A DNA stretch of 64,000 bases from Paracoccus aminovorans (GTDB lineage: Bacteria > Pseudomonadota > Alphaproteobacteria > Rhodobacterales > Rhodobacteraceae), in NCBI RefSeq assembly GCF_900005615.1, contig NZ_LN832559.1, positions 2,557,001 to 2,621,000 of the forward strand, written 5' to 3'. How positions within the stretch are numbered: the stretch's first letter is position 1; each line of letters opens with the position of its first letter. The translations under genes were made by a program, and so were the position numbers. The notes under the pieces were generated by a model that made no database searches, had not been told where the DNA came from, and was given only the letters and a program-made list of their open reading frames with translations. Shown in pieces: positions 25,760 to 36,450 of this stretch.

Positions 25760-26643
25760 TGGCCGTTCTCGTCAACAAAGACACCAAAGTCATCTGCCAG
25801 GGCATCACCGGCTCGCAAGGCACCTTCCACACCGAACAGGCGATCGCCTACGGCACCAAGATGGTCGGCGGCGTGACGCCCGGCAAGGGCGGCAGCGAAC
25901 ACCTGGGCCTGCCGGTCTTCAACTCGGTCCACGAGGCCGTCGCGAAAACCGGCGCCAACGCGACCGCGATCTATGTGCCGCCGCCCTTCGCGGCCGACTC
26001 GATCCTGGAAGCCATCGACGCCGAGATCCCGCTGATCGTCGCCATCACCGAGGGCATCCCGGTCCTCGACATGATGAAGGTCAAGCGCGCGCTGCAAGGT
26101 TCGAAATCGCTGCTGATCGGGCCGAACTGCCCCGGCATCATGACGCCCGACGAATGCAAGATCGGCATCATGCCCGGCAGCATCTTCAAGCGCGGCTCGG
26201 TCGGCGTCGTGTCGCGCTCGGGCACGCTGACCTATGAGGCGGTGAAGCAGACCTCGGACGTGGGCCTCGGCCAGTCCTCGGCCGTCGGCATCGGCGGCGA
26301 CCCGATCAAGGGCATGGAGCATATCGACGTGCTGCGCATGTTCCTGGACGACCCCGAGACCGAGTCGATCATCATGATCGGCGAGATCGGCGGCTCGGCC
26401 GAGGAAGAGGCCGCCGAGTTCCTGGCCGAGCAGAAGCGCAAGGGCAAGTGGAAGCCGACCGCCGGCTTCATCGCCGGCCGCACCGCGCCGAAGGGCCGCC
26501 GCATGGGTCATGCCGGCGCCATCGTCTCGGGCGGCAAGGGCGACGCGGAATCCAAGATCGAGGCCATGAAATCGGCCGGGATCGTGGTCGCCGACAGCCC
26601 GGCAGGCCTGGGCGAAGCCGTGCTGAAGGCTCTCGGCCGGTAA
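25759..26643 (+). CDS. sucD: Succinyl-CoA synthetase (ADP-forming) alpha subunit
   Basis: CoA-binding subunit carrying the phosphohistidine intermediate. The 294-residue protein has the CoA site [11 protein letters not shown] (15-25), GPNCPG (121-126), and the phosphorylated His251 in [10 protein letters not shown]. The start ATG at 25759 follows TGGAGG, which lies within the end of the inserted upstream ORF. Confidence 0.98.
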   Translation: MAVLVNKDTKVICQGITGSQGTFHTEQAIAYGTKMVGGVTPGKGGSEHLGLPVFNSVHEAVAKTGANATAIYVPPPFAADSILEAIDAEIPLIVAITEGIPVLDMMKVKRALQGSKSLLIGPNCPGIMTPDECKIGIMPGSIFKRGSVGVVSRSGTLTYEAVKQTSDVGLGQSSAVGIGGDPIKGMEHIDVLRMFLDDPETESIIMIGEIGGSAEEEAAEFLAEQKRKGKWKPTAGFIAGRTAPKGRRMGHAGAIVSGGKGDAESKIEAMKSAGIVVADSPAGLGEAVLKALGR

Positions 26644-26830
26644 CATCATTGTAAGACTTTTGACTTAGGCGTGGTCCCTGCCTACCTTCGGGGGGCCGCG
26701 CCGAAACCCCCAAGCCAGGTGCCACAGTGGACCGCCCCCGTCGCCAGACCGCTTTTCCGCCCACCCAGGCCCGGCCCTGCCGCCAGCGCGCCGGACAGCG
26801 CCTTTCCCGCCCCGGCGGCCGGAGGCGGGA

Positions 26831-28021
26831 ATGACCCGCCCCCCTGCCCCGCCCGATGGACAGGCTGTGGCGCCCCTGCCGCCGGACTCGCCCGCTCCGA
26901 TCCGGGCCGAAAGCTGGGCACTTTGCGTTGCGACCTATAACCGTGGCGACATGCTGGCCGCTTGCGTGCGCCATGCATTGCAATCGACCCTGCCGCCAAC
27001 GGAGATCGTCATCGTTGATGCCAGCGACGACTGGCAACAGACCCGGAGCGGGATCGAGGCGGTGATCGCGGAAACGCGCGCCTGTTCGCTGCATTACGAG
27101 CCGGCGCGGCGCAAATCCGCCAGCGCGCAGCGCAATCAGGCCATCGCGCTGGCCTCGGCCGACATCCTGTTCCTGATCGACGACGACGCCATGCTGCATC
27201 CCCAGACGGCCGGGCGGATCATGGACTATTACCGCGCCGATTCGCAGCAGCGGATCGTGGCGATTTCCTGCTGCAACACCCCCCTGCAGGCAACGACCGA
27301 AGCGGTCGGCGATCTCAAGCAGACGAACCGGGCCGGGGCGCTGATTTCGGGCCGGCCACCTGCCGTGCAGCGCCTGATCGACGGCTTGCTGCGGCATGCC
27401 CTGATGATCCCGGCCGACCAGCGTTTCGTCCGCTACGACAGCCCCGGCAGGCGCTGGCAGGGCGACACCGCGCTGCCCGAGGGCTTGGGCCGCGTCGATT
27501 TCATCGTCGGCTTCGCCATGACCGTGCGGCGCCGGGTGGCGCTGAGCGAACCCTTCGACGACGGTCTGGTCGGCAGTTCCATCGCCGAGGACCTGGATGC
27601 GAGCTATCGCTATGGCCGCCACGGCGTCCTTGCCTTCGCCCCCGATGCGCCCATTCATCACCTCGAGGCGGCGGCAGGCCGCGACCGGCGCCGGGTGAAC
27701 ACGGCGCTGGCGCTGCTGAACATCGCCTATTTCGTCCGCCGCAACTCGGACCGGCAGAGCCGCGATTTCGCCCGCTACGGCCTGTGGTATCTGCGCATGC
27801 TGCTGGCCGAACTGCCCAAGGACCTGGCCGGCGGCCGCTGGAGCCTGCCGCAGGTGCGCGGCGCCCTGCTGGCCGGGCGCAACCTGCCCGCCCTGCTGCG
27901 CCAGCCGCGGGCCGGGCTGCCGGAATGGTATCAGGACCGACAGACAAGGCTGATGACCGGCGCGCAGCCCGGCCGCGGCCAGAACCACACGACCGCCCCT
28001 GATCCAGGCGCGAACGGATAG
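26831..28021 (+). CDS. Family 2 glycosyltransferase between sucD and sucA
   Basis: A 396-residue predicted inverting glycosyltransferase with a GT-A fold: CVATYNRGDML (about 32-42), VIVDASDD, and FLIDDDAM, whose DDD is the metal-binding DxD. A later AEDLD fits the acceptor/catalytic acid region. The C-terminal region is basic. Such genes normally make cell-surface glycans; its place inside the suc locus, 20 bp before sucA, has no evident metabolic reason. The start is uncertain and there is a proline-rich N-terminus that may be shorter. Confidence 0.8.
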   Translation: MTRPPAPPDGQAVAPLPPDSPAPIRAESWALCVATYNRGDMLAACVRHALQSTLPPTEIVIVDASDDWQQTRSGIEAVIAETRACSLHYEPARRKSASAQRNQAIALASADILFLIDDDAMLHPQTAGRIMDYYRADSQQRIVAISCCNTPLQATTEAVGDLKQTNRAGALISGRPPAVQRLIDGLLRHALMIPADQRFVRYDSPGRRWQGDTALPEGLGRVDFIVGFAMTVRRRVALSEPFDDGLVGSSIAEDLDASYRYGRHGVLAFAPDAPIHHLEAAAGRDRRRVNTALALLNIAYFVRRNSDRQSRDFARYGLWYLRMLLAELPKDLAGGRWSLPQVRGALLAGRNLPALLRQPRAGLPEWYQDRQTRLMTGAQPGRGQNHTTAPDPGANG

Positions 28022-28041
28022 AATTTCCCGGAGGCAATCCA

Positions 28042-31008
28042 ATGAACGACCAATCCCCCAACGCGGCCTTCCACGATTCAAGCTTCCTGCAAGGCCATAA
28101 CGCCGCCTATGTCGAGCAGCTCTACGGCCAGTGGGCGCAGGACCCCTCGGCGGTGGACCAGGCCTGGGATGCGTTTTTCCGCAGCCTCGGCGACGAGGAG
28201 GCCGTGGTCACGCGCGAGGCCAAGGGCGCCAGCTGGCGCCGCGCCGACTGGCCGCCGATGCCGTCCGACGACACCACCGCGGCGCTGACCGGCGAATGGC
28301 CGATGCTGCCCAAGACCGAGGCCAAGGCGGCACTGGACAAGATCGCCGCCAAGGCGGGGGAAAAGGCCGTCAGCCTGACCGACGACCAACTGAAGCGCGC
28401 CGTGCTGGACAGCATCCGCGCCATCATGCTGATCCGCGCCTTCCGGATCCGCGGCCACCTGCATGCCGACCTGGACCCGCTGGGGATGCGCGAGGTGCCG
28501 GCCGACGGCGAACTGGACCCCAAGACCTACGGCTTCACCGAGGCCGACCTGGACCGGCCGATCTTCATCGACAACGTGCTGGGCCTGCAGATCGCCACGG
28601 TCCGCCAGATCACCGACCTGATGCGGCGGACCTATTGCGGCACCTTCGCCATCCAGTTCATGCATATCTCGAACCCCGAGGAAGCCGCCTGGCTGAAAGA
28701 GCGGATCGAGGGCTATGGCAAGGAGATCGCCTTCACCCGCGAAGGCCGTCGCGCCATCCTGAACAAGCTGGTCGAGGCCGAGGGCTTCGAGAAGTTCCTG
28801 CATGTCAAATACATGGGCACCAAGCGCTTCGGCCTTGACGGCGGCGAGGCGCTGATCCCGGCCATGGAGCAGATCATCAAGCGCGGCGGCGCACTGGGCG
28901 TCAAGGACGTGGTCTTCGGCATGCCGCACCGCGGCCGGCTGTCGGTGCTGGCCAACGTGCTGAACAAGCCCTATCGCGCCATCTTCCATGAATTCCAGGG
29001 CGGCAGCTACAAGCCCGAGGACGTGGACGGCTCGGGCGACGTGAAATACCACCTCGGCGCCAGCTCGGACCGCACCTTCGACGACAATACCGTGCACCTG
29101 TCGCTGACCGCAAACCCCAGCCACCTGGAAGCCGTGAACCCGGTGGTGCTGGGCAAGGTCCGCGCCAAGCAGGACCAGTTGTCCGACCAGGCGCATCGCA
29201 CCGCCGTGCTGCCGATCCTGCTGCATGGCGACGCGGCCTTCGCCGGCCAGGGCATTGTCGCGGAATGCTTCCAACTTTCCGGCATCCGCGGCCACCGCAC
29301 CGGCGGCACCATCCATATCGTGGTGAACAACCAGATCGGCTTTACCACGGCGCCGCATTTCAGCCGCACCTCGCCCTATCCGACCGACATCGCGCTGATG
29401 GTCGAGGCGCCGATCTTCCACGTCAACGGCGACGACCCCGAGGCGGTGGTCCATGCCGCCCGTGTGGCGACCGAGTTCCGGCAGAAGTTCCACAAGGACG
29501 TGGTCATCGACATCTTCTGCTATCGCCGCTTCGGTCACAACGAAGGCGACGAGCCGATGTTCACCAACCCGGCGATGTACAAGTCGATCAAGGGCCACAA
29601 GACCACCTTGCAGCTTTATACCGACCGGCTGGTCGCCGACGGCCTGGTTCCCGAGGGCGAGATCGAGGAGATGAAGGCCGCCTTCCAGGCGCATCTGAAC
29701 GAAGAGTTCGAGATCGGCAAGAACTTCAAGCCGAACAAGGCCGACTGGCTGGACGGCAAGTGGTCGGGCCTGGCCGCCGAGGCCGAGGAATACGCCCCCG
29801 GCCAGACCGGCATCGCGCCCGAGACCCTGGCCGAGATCGGCAACGCGCTGACCCGGGTGCCGGACGGGTTCGACCTGCACAAGACGGTGGGCCGGCTTCT
29901 GGACGCCAAGAAGCAGATGTTCGAGACCGGCAAGGGCTTCGACTGGGCGACGGGCGAGGCGCTGGCCTATGGCTCGCTGCTGATCGAAGGCCATCCGGTG
30001 CGGCTGTCGGGTCAGGATTCGACGCGCGGCACCTTCTCGCAGCGCCACTCGGCCTTCATCGACCAGGCCACGGAAGAGCGTTACTATCCGCTGAACCACA
30101 TCCGCGGCGGACAGGCACGCTATGAGGTCACCGACTCGATGCTGTCGGAATATGCGGTGCTGGGCTTCGAATACGGCTATTCGCTGGCCGAGCCGAACAC
30201 GCTGACCCTGTGGGAGGCGCAGTTCGGCGATTTCGCCAACGGCGCGCAGATCATGTTCGACCAGTTCATCAACTCGGGCGAAAAGAAATGGCTGCGCATG
30301 TCGGGCTTGGTGGTGCTGATGCCGCACGGTTACGAAGGCCAGGGGCCGGAACACAGCTCGGCCCGGCTGGAGCGCTGGCTGCAGATGTGCGCCGAGGACA
30401 ACTGGATCGTGGCGAACTGCACCACGCCGGCGAACTATTTCCACATCCTGCGTCGGCAGCTGAAGCGTCCGTTCCGCAAGCCGCTGATCCTGATGACGCC
30501 GAAATCGCTGCTGCGCCACCCGCTGGCGGTGTCGAAGGCCGCGGATTTCACCACCGGATCCAGCTTCCACCGGGTGCTGTGGGATGATGCCCAAAGCGGC
30601 GACGCCCAGCTGGCGCTGAAGCCCGACAACGAGATCCGCCGCGTCGTGGTCTGCTCGGGCAAGGTCTATTACGACCTCTTGCAGGCCCGCGATGCCGCCG
30701 GTGCCGACGATGTCTATATCCTGCGGCTGGAACAGTTCTATCCCTTCCCGGCCCAGGCGATGTCGAAGGAACTGGAGCGGTTCAAGGACGCCGAGGTGGT
30801 TTGGTGCCAGGAAGAGCCCAAGAACATGGGCGGCTGGACCTTCGTCGAGCCGAACATCGAATGGGTGCTGTCGCGCATCGGCGCCAGGCACGGGCGCGCG
30901 CGCTACGTCGGCCGCGCCGCCTCGGCCTCGCCGGCCACCGGCCTCGCCTCGCGCCACAAGGCCGAGCAGGAAGCGCTGGTGAACGAAGCCATCACGGTCG
31001 GTGGCTGA
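28042..31008 (+). CDS. sucA: 2-oxoglutarate dehydrogenase E1 component
   Basis: Thiamine-diphosphate enzyme that decarboxylates 2-oxoglutarate and passes the succinyl group to SucB. The 988-residue length is standard for alphaproteobacteria. Features include the N-terminal E2-binding segment with [28 protein letters not shown] in the ThDP domain, [10 protein letters not shown], the metal-binding region, and [25 protein letters not shown] precedes the ATG by 8 nt. The gene is followed after one base by the sucB ATG. Confidence 0.98.
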   Translation: MNDQSPNAAFHDSSFLQGHNAAYVEQLYGQWAQDPSAVDQAWDAFFRSLGDEEAVVTREAKGASWRRADWPPMPSDDTTAALTGEWPMLPKTEAKAALDKIAAKAGEKAVSLTDDQLKRAVLDSIRAIMLIRAFRIRGHLHADLDPLGMREVPADGELDPKTYGFTEADLDRPIFIDNVLGLQIATVRQITDLMRRTYCGTFAIQFMHISNPEEAAWLKERIEGYGKEIAFTREGRRAILNKLVEAEGFEKFLHVKYMGTKRFGLDGGEALIPAMEQIIKRGGALGVKDVVFGMPHRGRLSVLANVLNKPYRAIFHEFQGGSYKPEDVDGSGDVKYHLGASSDRTFDDNTVHLSLTANPSHLEAVNPVVLGKVRAKQDQLSDQAHRTAVLPILLHGDAAFAGQGIVAECFQLSGIRGHRTGGTIHIVVNNQIGFTTAPHFSRTSPYPTDIALMVEAPIFHVNGDDPEAVVHAARVATEFRQKFHKDVVIDIFCYRRFGHNEGDEPMFTNPAMYKSIKGHKTTLQLYTDRLVADGLVPEGEIEEMKAAFQAHLNEEFEIGKNFKPNKADWLDGKWSGLAAEAEEYAPGQTGIAPETLAEIGNALTRVPDGFDLHKTVGRLLDAKKQMFETGKGFDWATGEALAYGSLLIEGHPVRLSGQDSTRGTFSQRHSAFIDQATEERYYPLNHIRGGQARYEVTDSMLSEYAVLGFEYGYSLAEPNTLTLWEAQFGDFANGAQIMFDQFINSGEKKWLRMSGLVVLMPHGYEGQGPEHSSARLERWLQMCAEDNWIVANCTTPANYFHILRRQLKRPFRKPLILMTPKSLLRHPLAVSKAADFTTGSSFHRVLWDDAQSGDAQLALKPDNEIRRVVVCSGKVYYDLLQARDAAGADDVYILRLEQFYPFPAQAMSKELERFKDAEVVWCQEEPKNMGGWTFVEPNIEWVLSRIGARHGRARYVGRAASASPATGLASRHKAEQEALVNEAITVGG

Positions 31009-31009
31009 G

Positions 31010-32554
31010 ATGGCTGTGGAACTTCGCGTCCCCACCTTGGGGGAATCGGTATCCGAGGCGACGGTGGCGACCTGGTTCAAGAAACCGGGCGACCGCGTCG
31101 CCGTCGATGAAATGCTGTGCGAGCTGGAAACCGACAAGGTGACGGTCGAGGTGCCCTCGCCCGTGGCCGGCAAGCTGGCCGAAATCGTCGCGCCCGAAGG
31201 CGCGGTGGTGGCGCCCAACGCCTTGCTGGCGCAGATCATGGAAAAGGGCGATGCGGGCCCCGAGGAAATGTTGCCCAAGACCGATGCGGGCACGAAAGCT
31301 CAGGAAGGACAGAAGAAGATGAGCGGAAAATCCGTCGACGTGATGGTGCCCACCCTGGGCGAAAGCGTGACCGAAGCCACGGTGGCGACCTGGTTCAAGA
31401 AGGTCGGCGACAGCGTCAAGCAGGACGAGATGCTGTGCGAGCTGGAAACCGACAAGGTCTCGGTCGAGGTCCCGGCCCCGGCCGCGGGCGTGCTGGCCGA
31501 AATCCTGGCGCCCGAGGGTGCGACGGTCGAGGCCAGCGCCCGCCTGGCGGTGATCGCCGAGGGCGCGTCCGGCGCCGCCGCCCCCGCCAAGGCCGAGCCC
31601 GAGGCGAAGAAGGCGGCAGCCGTGGAATCGCCCGGCGCCGGCCCCGAGACGCCGAAGCCCCGCGACATCGAGGACGCGCCCTCGGCCAAGAAGGCCATGG
31701 CCGAGGCCGGCATCTCGCGCGATGCGGTCGCCGGCAGCGGCCGCGACGGCCGGGTGATGAAAGAGGACGTGGCCAAGGCCGGCGCCGCGCCGGTCGCGAG
31801 TGCCGCCCCCGCCCCGGCCCAGGCGCCCCGCGCGCCCAGCTCGGCCGAGGATGCGGCGCGCGAGGAGCGGGTCAAGATGACCCGCCTGCGCGCCACCATC
31901 GCCCGCCGGCTGAAGGATGCGCAGAACACCGCCGCGATGCTGACCACCTATAACGAGGTGGACATGAAGGGCATCATGGACCTGCGCAACACCTACAAGG
32001 ACGCCTTCGAGAAGAAGCACAAGGTCAAGCTGGGCTTCATGTCCTTCTTCGTGAAGGCCTGCTGCCACGCGCTGAAGGAGGTGCCCGAGGTCAATGCCGA
32101 GATCGACGGCGGCGACGTGGTCTACAAGCATTTCGTCCACATGGGCGTCGCCGTCGGCACGCCGAACGGGCTGGTGGTGCCGGTGCTGCGCGACGCCGAC
32201 CGCAAGAGCTTCGCCCAGATCGAGAAGGAAATCGCCGAGCTGGGCGCCAAGGGCCGCGACGGCAAGCTGACCATGGCCGAGATGCAGGGCGGCACCTTCA
32301 CCATCTCGAACGGCGGCGTCTATGGCTCGCTGATGTCCTCGCCGATCCTGAACCCACCGCAGTCCGGCATCCTGGGCATGCACAAGATCCAGGATCGCCC
32401 GGTGGTCGTGGACGGCCAGATCGTCATCCGCCCGATGATGTATCTGGCGCTGAGCTACGACCACCGCATCGTCGACGGCAAGGGCGCCGTGACCTTCCTG
32501 GTCCGCGTCAAGGAGGCGCTGGAGGATCCGCGCCGCCTGCTGATGGACCTGTGA
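31010..32554 (+). CDS. sucB: Dihydrolipoyllysine succinyltransferase (E2) with two lipoyl domains
   Basis: Core of the 2-oxoglutarate dehydrogenase complex. The 514 residues hold two lipoyl domains, with the lipoylated lysines at Lys43 and Lys149 in LETDKV motifs, then an Ala/Pro linker, a peripheral subunit-binding domain (about 222-255) and the catalytic domain with His485 and Asp489 in YDHRIVDG. Escherichia coli SucB has one lipoyl domain; duplication is seen in related alphaproteobacteria. An internal ATG at 31319 with AGGAAGGA upstream could yield a single-lipoyl form. Confidence 0.96.
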   Translation: MAVELRVPTLGESVSEATVATWFKKPGDRVAVDEMLCELETDKVTVEVPSPVAGKLAEIVAPEGAVVAPNALLAQIMEKGDAGPEEMLPKTDAGTKAQEGQKKMSGKSVDVMVPTLGESVTEATVATWFKKVGDSVKQDEMLCELETDKVSVEVPAPAAGVLAEILAPEGATVEASARLAVIAEGASGAAAPAKAEPEAKKAAAVESPGAGPETPKPRDIEDAPSAKKAMAEAGISRDAVAGSGRDGRVMKEDVAKAGAAPVASAAPAPAQAPRAPSSAEDAAREERVKMTRLRATIARRLKDAQNTAAMLTTYNEVDMKGIMDLRNTYKDAFEKKHKVKLGFMSFFVKACCHALKEVPEVNAEIDGGDVVYKHFVHMGVAVGTPNGLVVPVLRDADRKSFAQIEKEIAELGAKGRDGKLTMAEMQGGTFTISNGGVYGSLMSSPILNPPQSGILGMHKIQDRPVVVDGQIVIRPMMYLALSYDHRIVDGKGAVTFLVRVKEALEDPRRLLMDL

Positions 32555-32560
32555 TCCAAG

Positions 32561-32587
32561 GGGCGCGCGGTTTTGCGCCGCGCGCCC
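32561..32587 (+). other. Hairpin after sucB
   Basis: Perfect 10-bp stem GGGCGCGCGG/CCGCGCGCCC with 7-nt TTTTGCG loop, 7 bp after the sucB stop. There is no T-tract, so it may stabilise or process the sucAB mRNA rather than terminate it. Confidence 0.5.
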
Positions 32588-32633
32588 GCCTCCCGGCACG
32601 ATTGCCGGCCCCGGACGTGACGAAAGACCAGCG

Positions 32634-33089
32634 ATGACCAAAGCTCTTGCCGCCCTTGCCCTGATCCTGCCGCTTGCCGCCTGCGGACCCGAACCGGCCC
32701 CGCAGCTGGAGGCGACGAATCTGGTTATGCTGGAGCGCAGCCGCGACGTCCTGATGAAAGGCACGCGCTCCACCACCGAGAACGTGCCGCCCGCCGTCTA
32801 TCGCTTCACCTACAAGATCGCCTGCGTGGCGGACGATCAGGGCGGCACTCCGGATCAGCGCGCCGACCGGCTGATCGCCGCCGCACCCCGCGCCGCGGGT
32901 CAGGTCTATGTGCCGATCGGCTTCGGCTACCTGCGCTCGTTCGAGCTGCGCAAGCTGAACACCGTCGCCGTGCCGCAGACCCGCTGCGAGGTCCGCGACA
33001 TGACCGCCACCCCGGTCGCCAGCGGTCAGGCGGCCTTCGCCGCCGCCGCGCTGCGTCTGAACGCGGTCCAGGAAATGATGGGGCGCTGA
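32634..33089 (+). CDS. Lipoprotein between sucB and lpd
   Basis: A 151-residue predicted lipoprotein: signal peptide MTKALAALALILPLAAC with lipidated Cys17, followed by a mature domain with two Cys residues (YKIACVAD and QTRCEV) that could be disulfide-linked. I do not recognise the family. It is in the sucAB-lpd gene line but lies beyond a hairpin, so co-transcription is plausible but unproven. Confidence 0.75.
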   Translation: MTKALAALALILPLAACGPEPAPQLEATNLVMLERSRDVLMKGTRSTTENVPPAVYRFTYKIACVADDQGGTPDQRADRLIAAAPRAAGQVYVPIGFGYLRSFELRKLNTVAVPQTRCEVRDMTATPVASGQAAFAAAALRLNAVQEMMGR

Positions 33090-33214
33090 AGCCGAACAGC
33101 GGCACCGCAACCGAAACGAACTTCACAGGTTGATCCGAAGGCTGGAAAGACAAACCATGCACGGCATCGGGCGGCCCAATCCCAGCCAGACCACCCCGCC
33201 GCAGGAGAGTTCGA

Positions 33215-33472
33215 ATGTCCCAGATGATTGCCCATTACACCGTCGCCCATTACGCCGCCTTCAAGACCGCCTTCGACAACGACGCCGAAGATCGCGGCAA
33301 TAACGGCCTGTCGCTGCTGCAGCTCTGGCGCGAAAGCGACACCAGCGCCTGGGCATTGTACAATGTCGGCGATGCCAAGGCGGCCAAGGCCTATCTGGAG
33401 GGCGCCGCGGGCGTATTCAACAGCCAGGCCGGCGTCACGAGCACCGAATTCCACTATGTCGAGACCGCCTGA
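33215..33472 (+). CDS. Conserved small protein, possibly with a dimeric alpha/beta-barrel fold
   Basis: An 85-residue protein starting MSQMIAHYTVAHYAAFKTAF, ending STEFHYVETA. The pattern of a short beta strand with HYTVAHY, helix, strand (SAWALYNV), helix (AAKAYL) and final strand is what ABM-like ferredoxin-fold proteins show, but this is only a guess from hydropathy. The start follows an AGGAGAG ribosome binding site. The stop overlaps the MAPEG gene as TGATG. Confidence 0.7.
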   Translation: MSQMIAHYTVAHYAAFKTAFDNDAEDRGNNGLSLLQLWRESDTSAWALYNVGDAKAAKAYLEGAAGVFNSQAGVTSTEFHYVETA

Positions 33473-33864
33473 TGGCGGCCGAGACCACCGCGCTGGCCCT
33501 GGCTGCGCTGCTGCAGGCGGCGCAGATCGGGGTGGCCGCCGCCTCGATGAACCGCGATGTGGGCGCGCGCTGGAACGCCAGCCCCCGCGACACGCAGCCC
33601 GAATTCTCGGTCCTGACCGGGCGGCTGCGCCGCGCGGTCGACAACCATTTCCAGGGGCTGATCCTCTTCACCATCGCCGTGCTGCTGGTGATGCTCTCGG
33701 ACGCCGGCAATGCCCTGACCACGCTTTGCGCCTGGCTCTATCTGCTGGCGCGCATGTTTTACGTCCCCGCCTATGCCTTCGGCTGGTCGCCCTGGCGCTC
33801 GCTGATCTGGGCGGTCGGATTTATCGCCACCATGGTGATGATCGTCACCAGCCTGTTCACATGA
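33472..33864 (+). CDS. MAPEG family membrane protein
   Basis: A 130-residue protein with four hydrophobic segments and the ARWNASPRDTQPEF and RAVDNHFQGL pattern of bacterial MAPEG proteins (membrane-associated proteins in eicosanoid and glutathione metabolism). The bacterial members' substrates are mostly unknown. It overlaps the preceding small gene by one base and ends 42 bp before lpd. Confidence 0.85.
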   Translation: MAAETTALALAALLQAAQIGVAAASMNRDVGARWNASPRDTQPEFSVLTGRLRRAVDNHFQGLILFTIAVLLVMLSDAGNALTTLCAWLYLLARMFYVPAYAFGWSPWRSLIWAVGFIATMVMIVTSLFT

Positions 33865-33906
33865 ACCGCACCGGCGCGAAGCGGCGCCGGGAACAAGGAG
33901 ACCCGA

Positions 33907-35301
33907 ATGTCCACCTATGACCTGATCGTGATCGGCGCCGGCCCCGGCGGCTATGTCTGCGCGATCCGCGCCGCCCAGCTGGGCCTGAAGGTCGCCTGCG
34001 TCGAGGGGCGCGAGACGCTGGGCGGAACCTGCCTGAACGTCGGCTGCATCCCGTCCAAGGCGCTGCTGCACGCCAGCCACATGCTGCACGAGACGCATGA
34101 GAACTTCGCCAGGATGGGCCTGGTGAACGCCCATGTCGAGGTCGATTGGGACAAGATGCAGGGCTACAAGGCCGAGACGGTCGGCGGCAACACCAAGGGC
34201 ATCGAGTTCCTGTTCAAGAAGAACAAGATCGACTGGCTGAAGGGCTGGGCCAGCATCGAGGCGCCCGGCAAGGTCAAGGTCGGCGACACCACGCATGAGA
34301 CGAAGAACATCGTCATCGCCACCGGCTCGGAACCCGCCAGCCTGAAGGAGGTCGAGGTCGACAATGCCGCCGGCGTGGTGGTCGATTCCACCGGCGCGCT
34401 GGCGCTGCCGAAGATCCCGAAGTCGATGGTGGTGATCGGCGCCGGCGTGATCGGGCTGGAGCTCGGCTCGGTCTATGCGCGGCTTGGCGCCGAGGTGACG
34501 GTGGTCGAATTCCTGGACGTCATCACCCCCGGCATGGACGGCGAGGTGCAGAAGCAGTTCCAGAAGATCCTGGCCAAGCAGGGGCTGAAATTCGTCCTTG
34601 GTGCCGCCGTATCCGAGGTCGAGGTCGAAAACGGCCTGGCCGAGGTCGAATACACGCTGCGCAAGGACGACAGCAAGCACGAGATCAAGGCCGAATGCGT
34701 TCTGGTCGCCACCGGCCGCCGGCCCTATGTCGCGGGCCTCGGCCTCGACGCGGTGGGCGTGGCGCTGACCGATCGCGGCTTCGTCCAGGTGGACAAGAAC
34801 TGGCAGACCAATGTCCCCGGCATCTACGCCATCGGCGACGCGGTGCCCGGCCCGATGCTGGCCCACAAGGCCGAGGACGAGGGCATGGCGGTCGCCGAGG
34901 TCATCGCCGGCAAGCACGGCCATGTGAACTACGACGTGATCCCTGGCGTGATCTACACCACGCCCGAGGTCGCCAGCGTCGGCCTGACCGAGGAAGCCGC
35001 CAGGGAAACCGGCCGCAAGATCAAGGTCGGCAAGTTCCCCTTCATGGGCAATGCCCGCGCCAAGGCGCTGTTCCAGGCCGACGGCTTCGTCAAGCTGATC
35101 GCCGATGCCGATACCGACCGGGTGCTGGGCTGCCACATCATCGGCCCGAACGCCGGCGAGATGATCCACGAGGTCTGCGTGGCGATGGAATTCGGCGCCT
35201 CGGCCCAGGACATCGCCCTGACCTGCCACGCGCATCCGACCTGCTCGGAAGCGGTGCGCGAAGCGGCGCTGGCCTGCGGCGACGGCGCGATTCACGCCTG
35301 A
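33907..35301 (+). CDS. lpd: Dihydrolipoyl dehydrogenase (E3)
   Basis: FAD enzyme that reoxidises lipoyl groups of the 2-oxo acid dehydrogenase complexes with NAD. The 464 residues carry [10 protein letters not shown] (10-19), the redox pair Cys42/Cys47 in [12 protein letters not shown], the second Rossmann motif [18 protein letters not shown] and the C-terminal catalytic HAHPTCSEA. An AAGGAGA ribosome binding site precedes it. It is the last suc gene and is followed by a strong terminator. Confidence 0.98.
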   Translation: MSTYDLIVIGAGPGGYVCAIRAAQLGLKVACVEGRETLGGTCLNVGCIPSKALLHASHMLHETHENFARMGLVNAHVEVDWDKMQGYKAETVGGNTKGIEFLFKKNKIDWLKGWASIEAPGKVKVGDTTHETKNIVIATGSEPASLKEVEVDNAAGVVVDSTGALALPKIPKSMVVIGAGVIGLELGSVYARLGAEVTVVEFLDVITPGMDGEVQKQFQKILAKQGLKFVLGAAVSEVEVENGLAEVEYTLRKDDSKHEIKAECVLVATGRRPYVAGLGLDAVGVALTDRGFVQVDKNWQTNVPGIYAIGDAVPGPMLAHKAEDEGMAVAEVIAGKHGHVNYDVIPGVIYTTPEVASVGLTEEAARETGRKIKVGKFPFMGNARAKALFQADGFVKLIADADTDRVLGCHIIGPNAGEMIHEVCVAMEFGASAQDIALTCHAHPTCSEAVREAALACGDGAIHA

Positions 35302-35353
35302 TCGGCGGATCGCCACCGAAACCGCCGCCGCACTGCGGCGAGAATCCGCCGAT

Positions 35354-35384
35354 GGGCCGCCCCAAGCCGGGCGGCCCGCTCTTT
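35354..35384 (+). terminator. Terminator after lpd
   Basis: Perfect 9-bp stem GGGCCGCCC/GGGCGGCCC (35354-35362, 35369-35377), 6-nt loop and GCTCTTTTG tail. It ends the sucAB-lpd transcript. Confidence 0.85.
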
Positions 35385-35446
35385 TGAATTCCCCGACTCT
35401 CGTGCCTGTGGCTAATCCTTTGGTCAACCACAAGACGAGGGCAGTG

Positions 35447-35941
35447 ATGAAATCCTTGATCGGGCTTTTGGCCCTGAGCGGCGTTCTGGCCGTCAGTGCC
35501 TGCGGCGACAACCGGGTCGATCCCGACCGCCGCTATCTGGTCGAGCCGCGCGCCACCGCCGCCGAGACCGTCGGCCTGCACGCCAACGAAACGCCGGAAC
35601 TGCGCCGCCTGATCAACAAATACGCCGCCGAGTATCAGGTTCCCGTCGATCTGGTGCATCGCGTCATCATCCGCGAATCGCGCCACCGCCCCGGCGCCCG
35701 TAACGGCCCCTATTACGGGCTGATGCAGATGCTGCCGGCCACCGCGCGCGGCATGGGCTACCAGGGCGGCGCCTCGGGCCTGCTGGATGCCGAGACCAAC
35801 CTGAAATACGGCGTCAAATACCTGCGCGGCGCCTATATGGTCGCCGGCGGCAATTACGACAATGCCGTGAAATGGTATTCGCGCGGCTATTACTACGAGG
35901 CCAAGAAGAAGGGCCTGCTGGAAGAAACCGGCCTGCGCTGA
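35447..35941 (+). CDS. Lytic transglycosylase, SLT domain lipoprotein
   Basis: Predicted outer-membrane lipoprotein of 164 residues: signal peptide with lipobox AVSAC (Cys19) and one soluble lytic transglycosylase domain containing IIRESRHRPGARN (catalytic Glu in RES) and YYGLMQMLPATARGMGY. It would cut glycan strands with 1,6-anhydro ring formation, the product later recycled by AmpD. I choose ATG 35447 since it begins the signal peptide. An intrinsic terminator follows. Confidence 0.88.
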   Translation: MKSLIGLLALSGVLAVSACGDNRVDPDRRYLVEPRATAAETVGLHANETPELRRLINKYAAEYQVPVDLVHRVIIRESRHRPGARNGPYYGLMQMLPATARGMGYQGGASGLLDAETNLKYGVKYLRGAYMVAGGNYDNAVKWYSRGYYYEAKKKGLLEETGLR

Positions 35942-35965
35942 AGGCAGCCCGACCCGACCGACTGG

Positions 35966-35988
35966 GCCCGCCGCAAGGCGGGCTTTTT
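35966..35988 (+). terminator. Terminator after the lytic transglycosylase gene
   Basis: GCCCGCC-GCAA-GGCGGGC followed by TTTTT. Perfect 7-bp stem with GNRA tetraloop. Confidence 0.9.
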
Positions 35989-36062
35989 CGTTGCGGGTTG
36001 CGATCCGCGCTTCGGAACGCAATCGACCCCTGCAACCTGCCAAGGCCCGAGTCCGGCCTGCG

Positions 36063-36350
36063 CTAGCCGATCCCTCCCCTGCGTCGTGCATGGGCCTTGG
36101 CTGCCAGCGCATCTGACGCGTTCAATCGAAGCGGCAGGCGGGCAGCGCGTGCCACCTCTGCCCGGGTCACGCCGATATCGTCCAGAATCTGGTCGTCCAG
36201 GCGGAGCAGGTTCAGGAACGCATCGCGCCTCTCCCTGTCCCGACGATTGGTTTCAAACCGACCCCGCAGCCGTGCCATCGCGGCGCGCAAGGCAGTCCCG
36301 ATCCACGGACTGCGCAAGGGCGGGTTCATGGTGCAGATTTCCTTGGCCAT
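36063..36350 (-). CDS. DUF1127 family protein
   Basis: A 95-residue basic protein whose core RRDAFLNLLRLDDQILDDIGVTRAEVARAA (split here over about residues 41-70) is the DUF1127 motif. A perfect AGGAGG ribosome binding site precedes the ATG. Unlike the DUF1127 gene at 8306 it is not followed by anti-Shine-Dalgarno hairpins. It is divergent from a LysR-type regulator with 100 bp between them, so that regulator may control it. Confidence 0.85.
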   Translation of the reverse strand: MAKEICTMNPPLRSPWIGTALRAAMARLRGRFETNRRDRERRDAFLNLLRLDDQILDDIGVTRAEVARAARLPLRLNASDALAAKAHARRRGGIG

Positions 36351-36396
36351 CCTAACCTCCTTTGTTCAGGTCAGGCTGGCATGGCGATATTCTTCA

Positions 36397-36421
36397 ATAC
36401 AGCGCATAGTTCTTAGTGTAT
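36397..36421. promoter_or_regulatory. Possible LysR-type operator in the divergent promoter
   Basis: ATACA at 36397-36401 and TGTAT at 36417-36421 form an inverted repeat with a 15-bp gap between the divergent DUF1127 and LysR genes, where LysR regulators normally bind. Short arms make this tentative. Confidence 0.35.
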
Positions 36422-36450
36422 CATTCAGGAAAATTGATCGCGATGCGCCC

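Noticed and set aside
28078..31293. A very long minus-strand reading frame opposite sucA (over 1000 codons).
   Set aside because: It is the usual antisense shadow of a G+C-rich gene; it lacks family motifs, whereas the plus strand encodes an unmistakable sucA.
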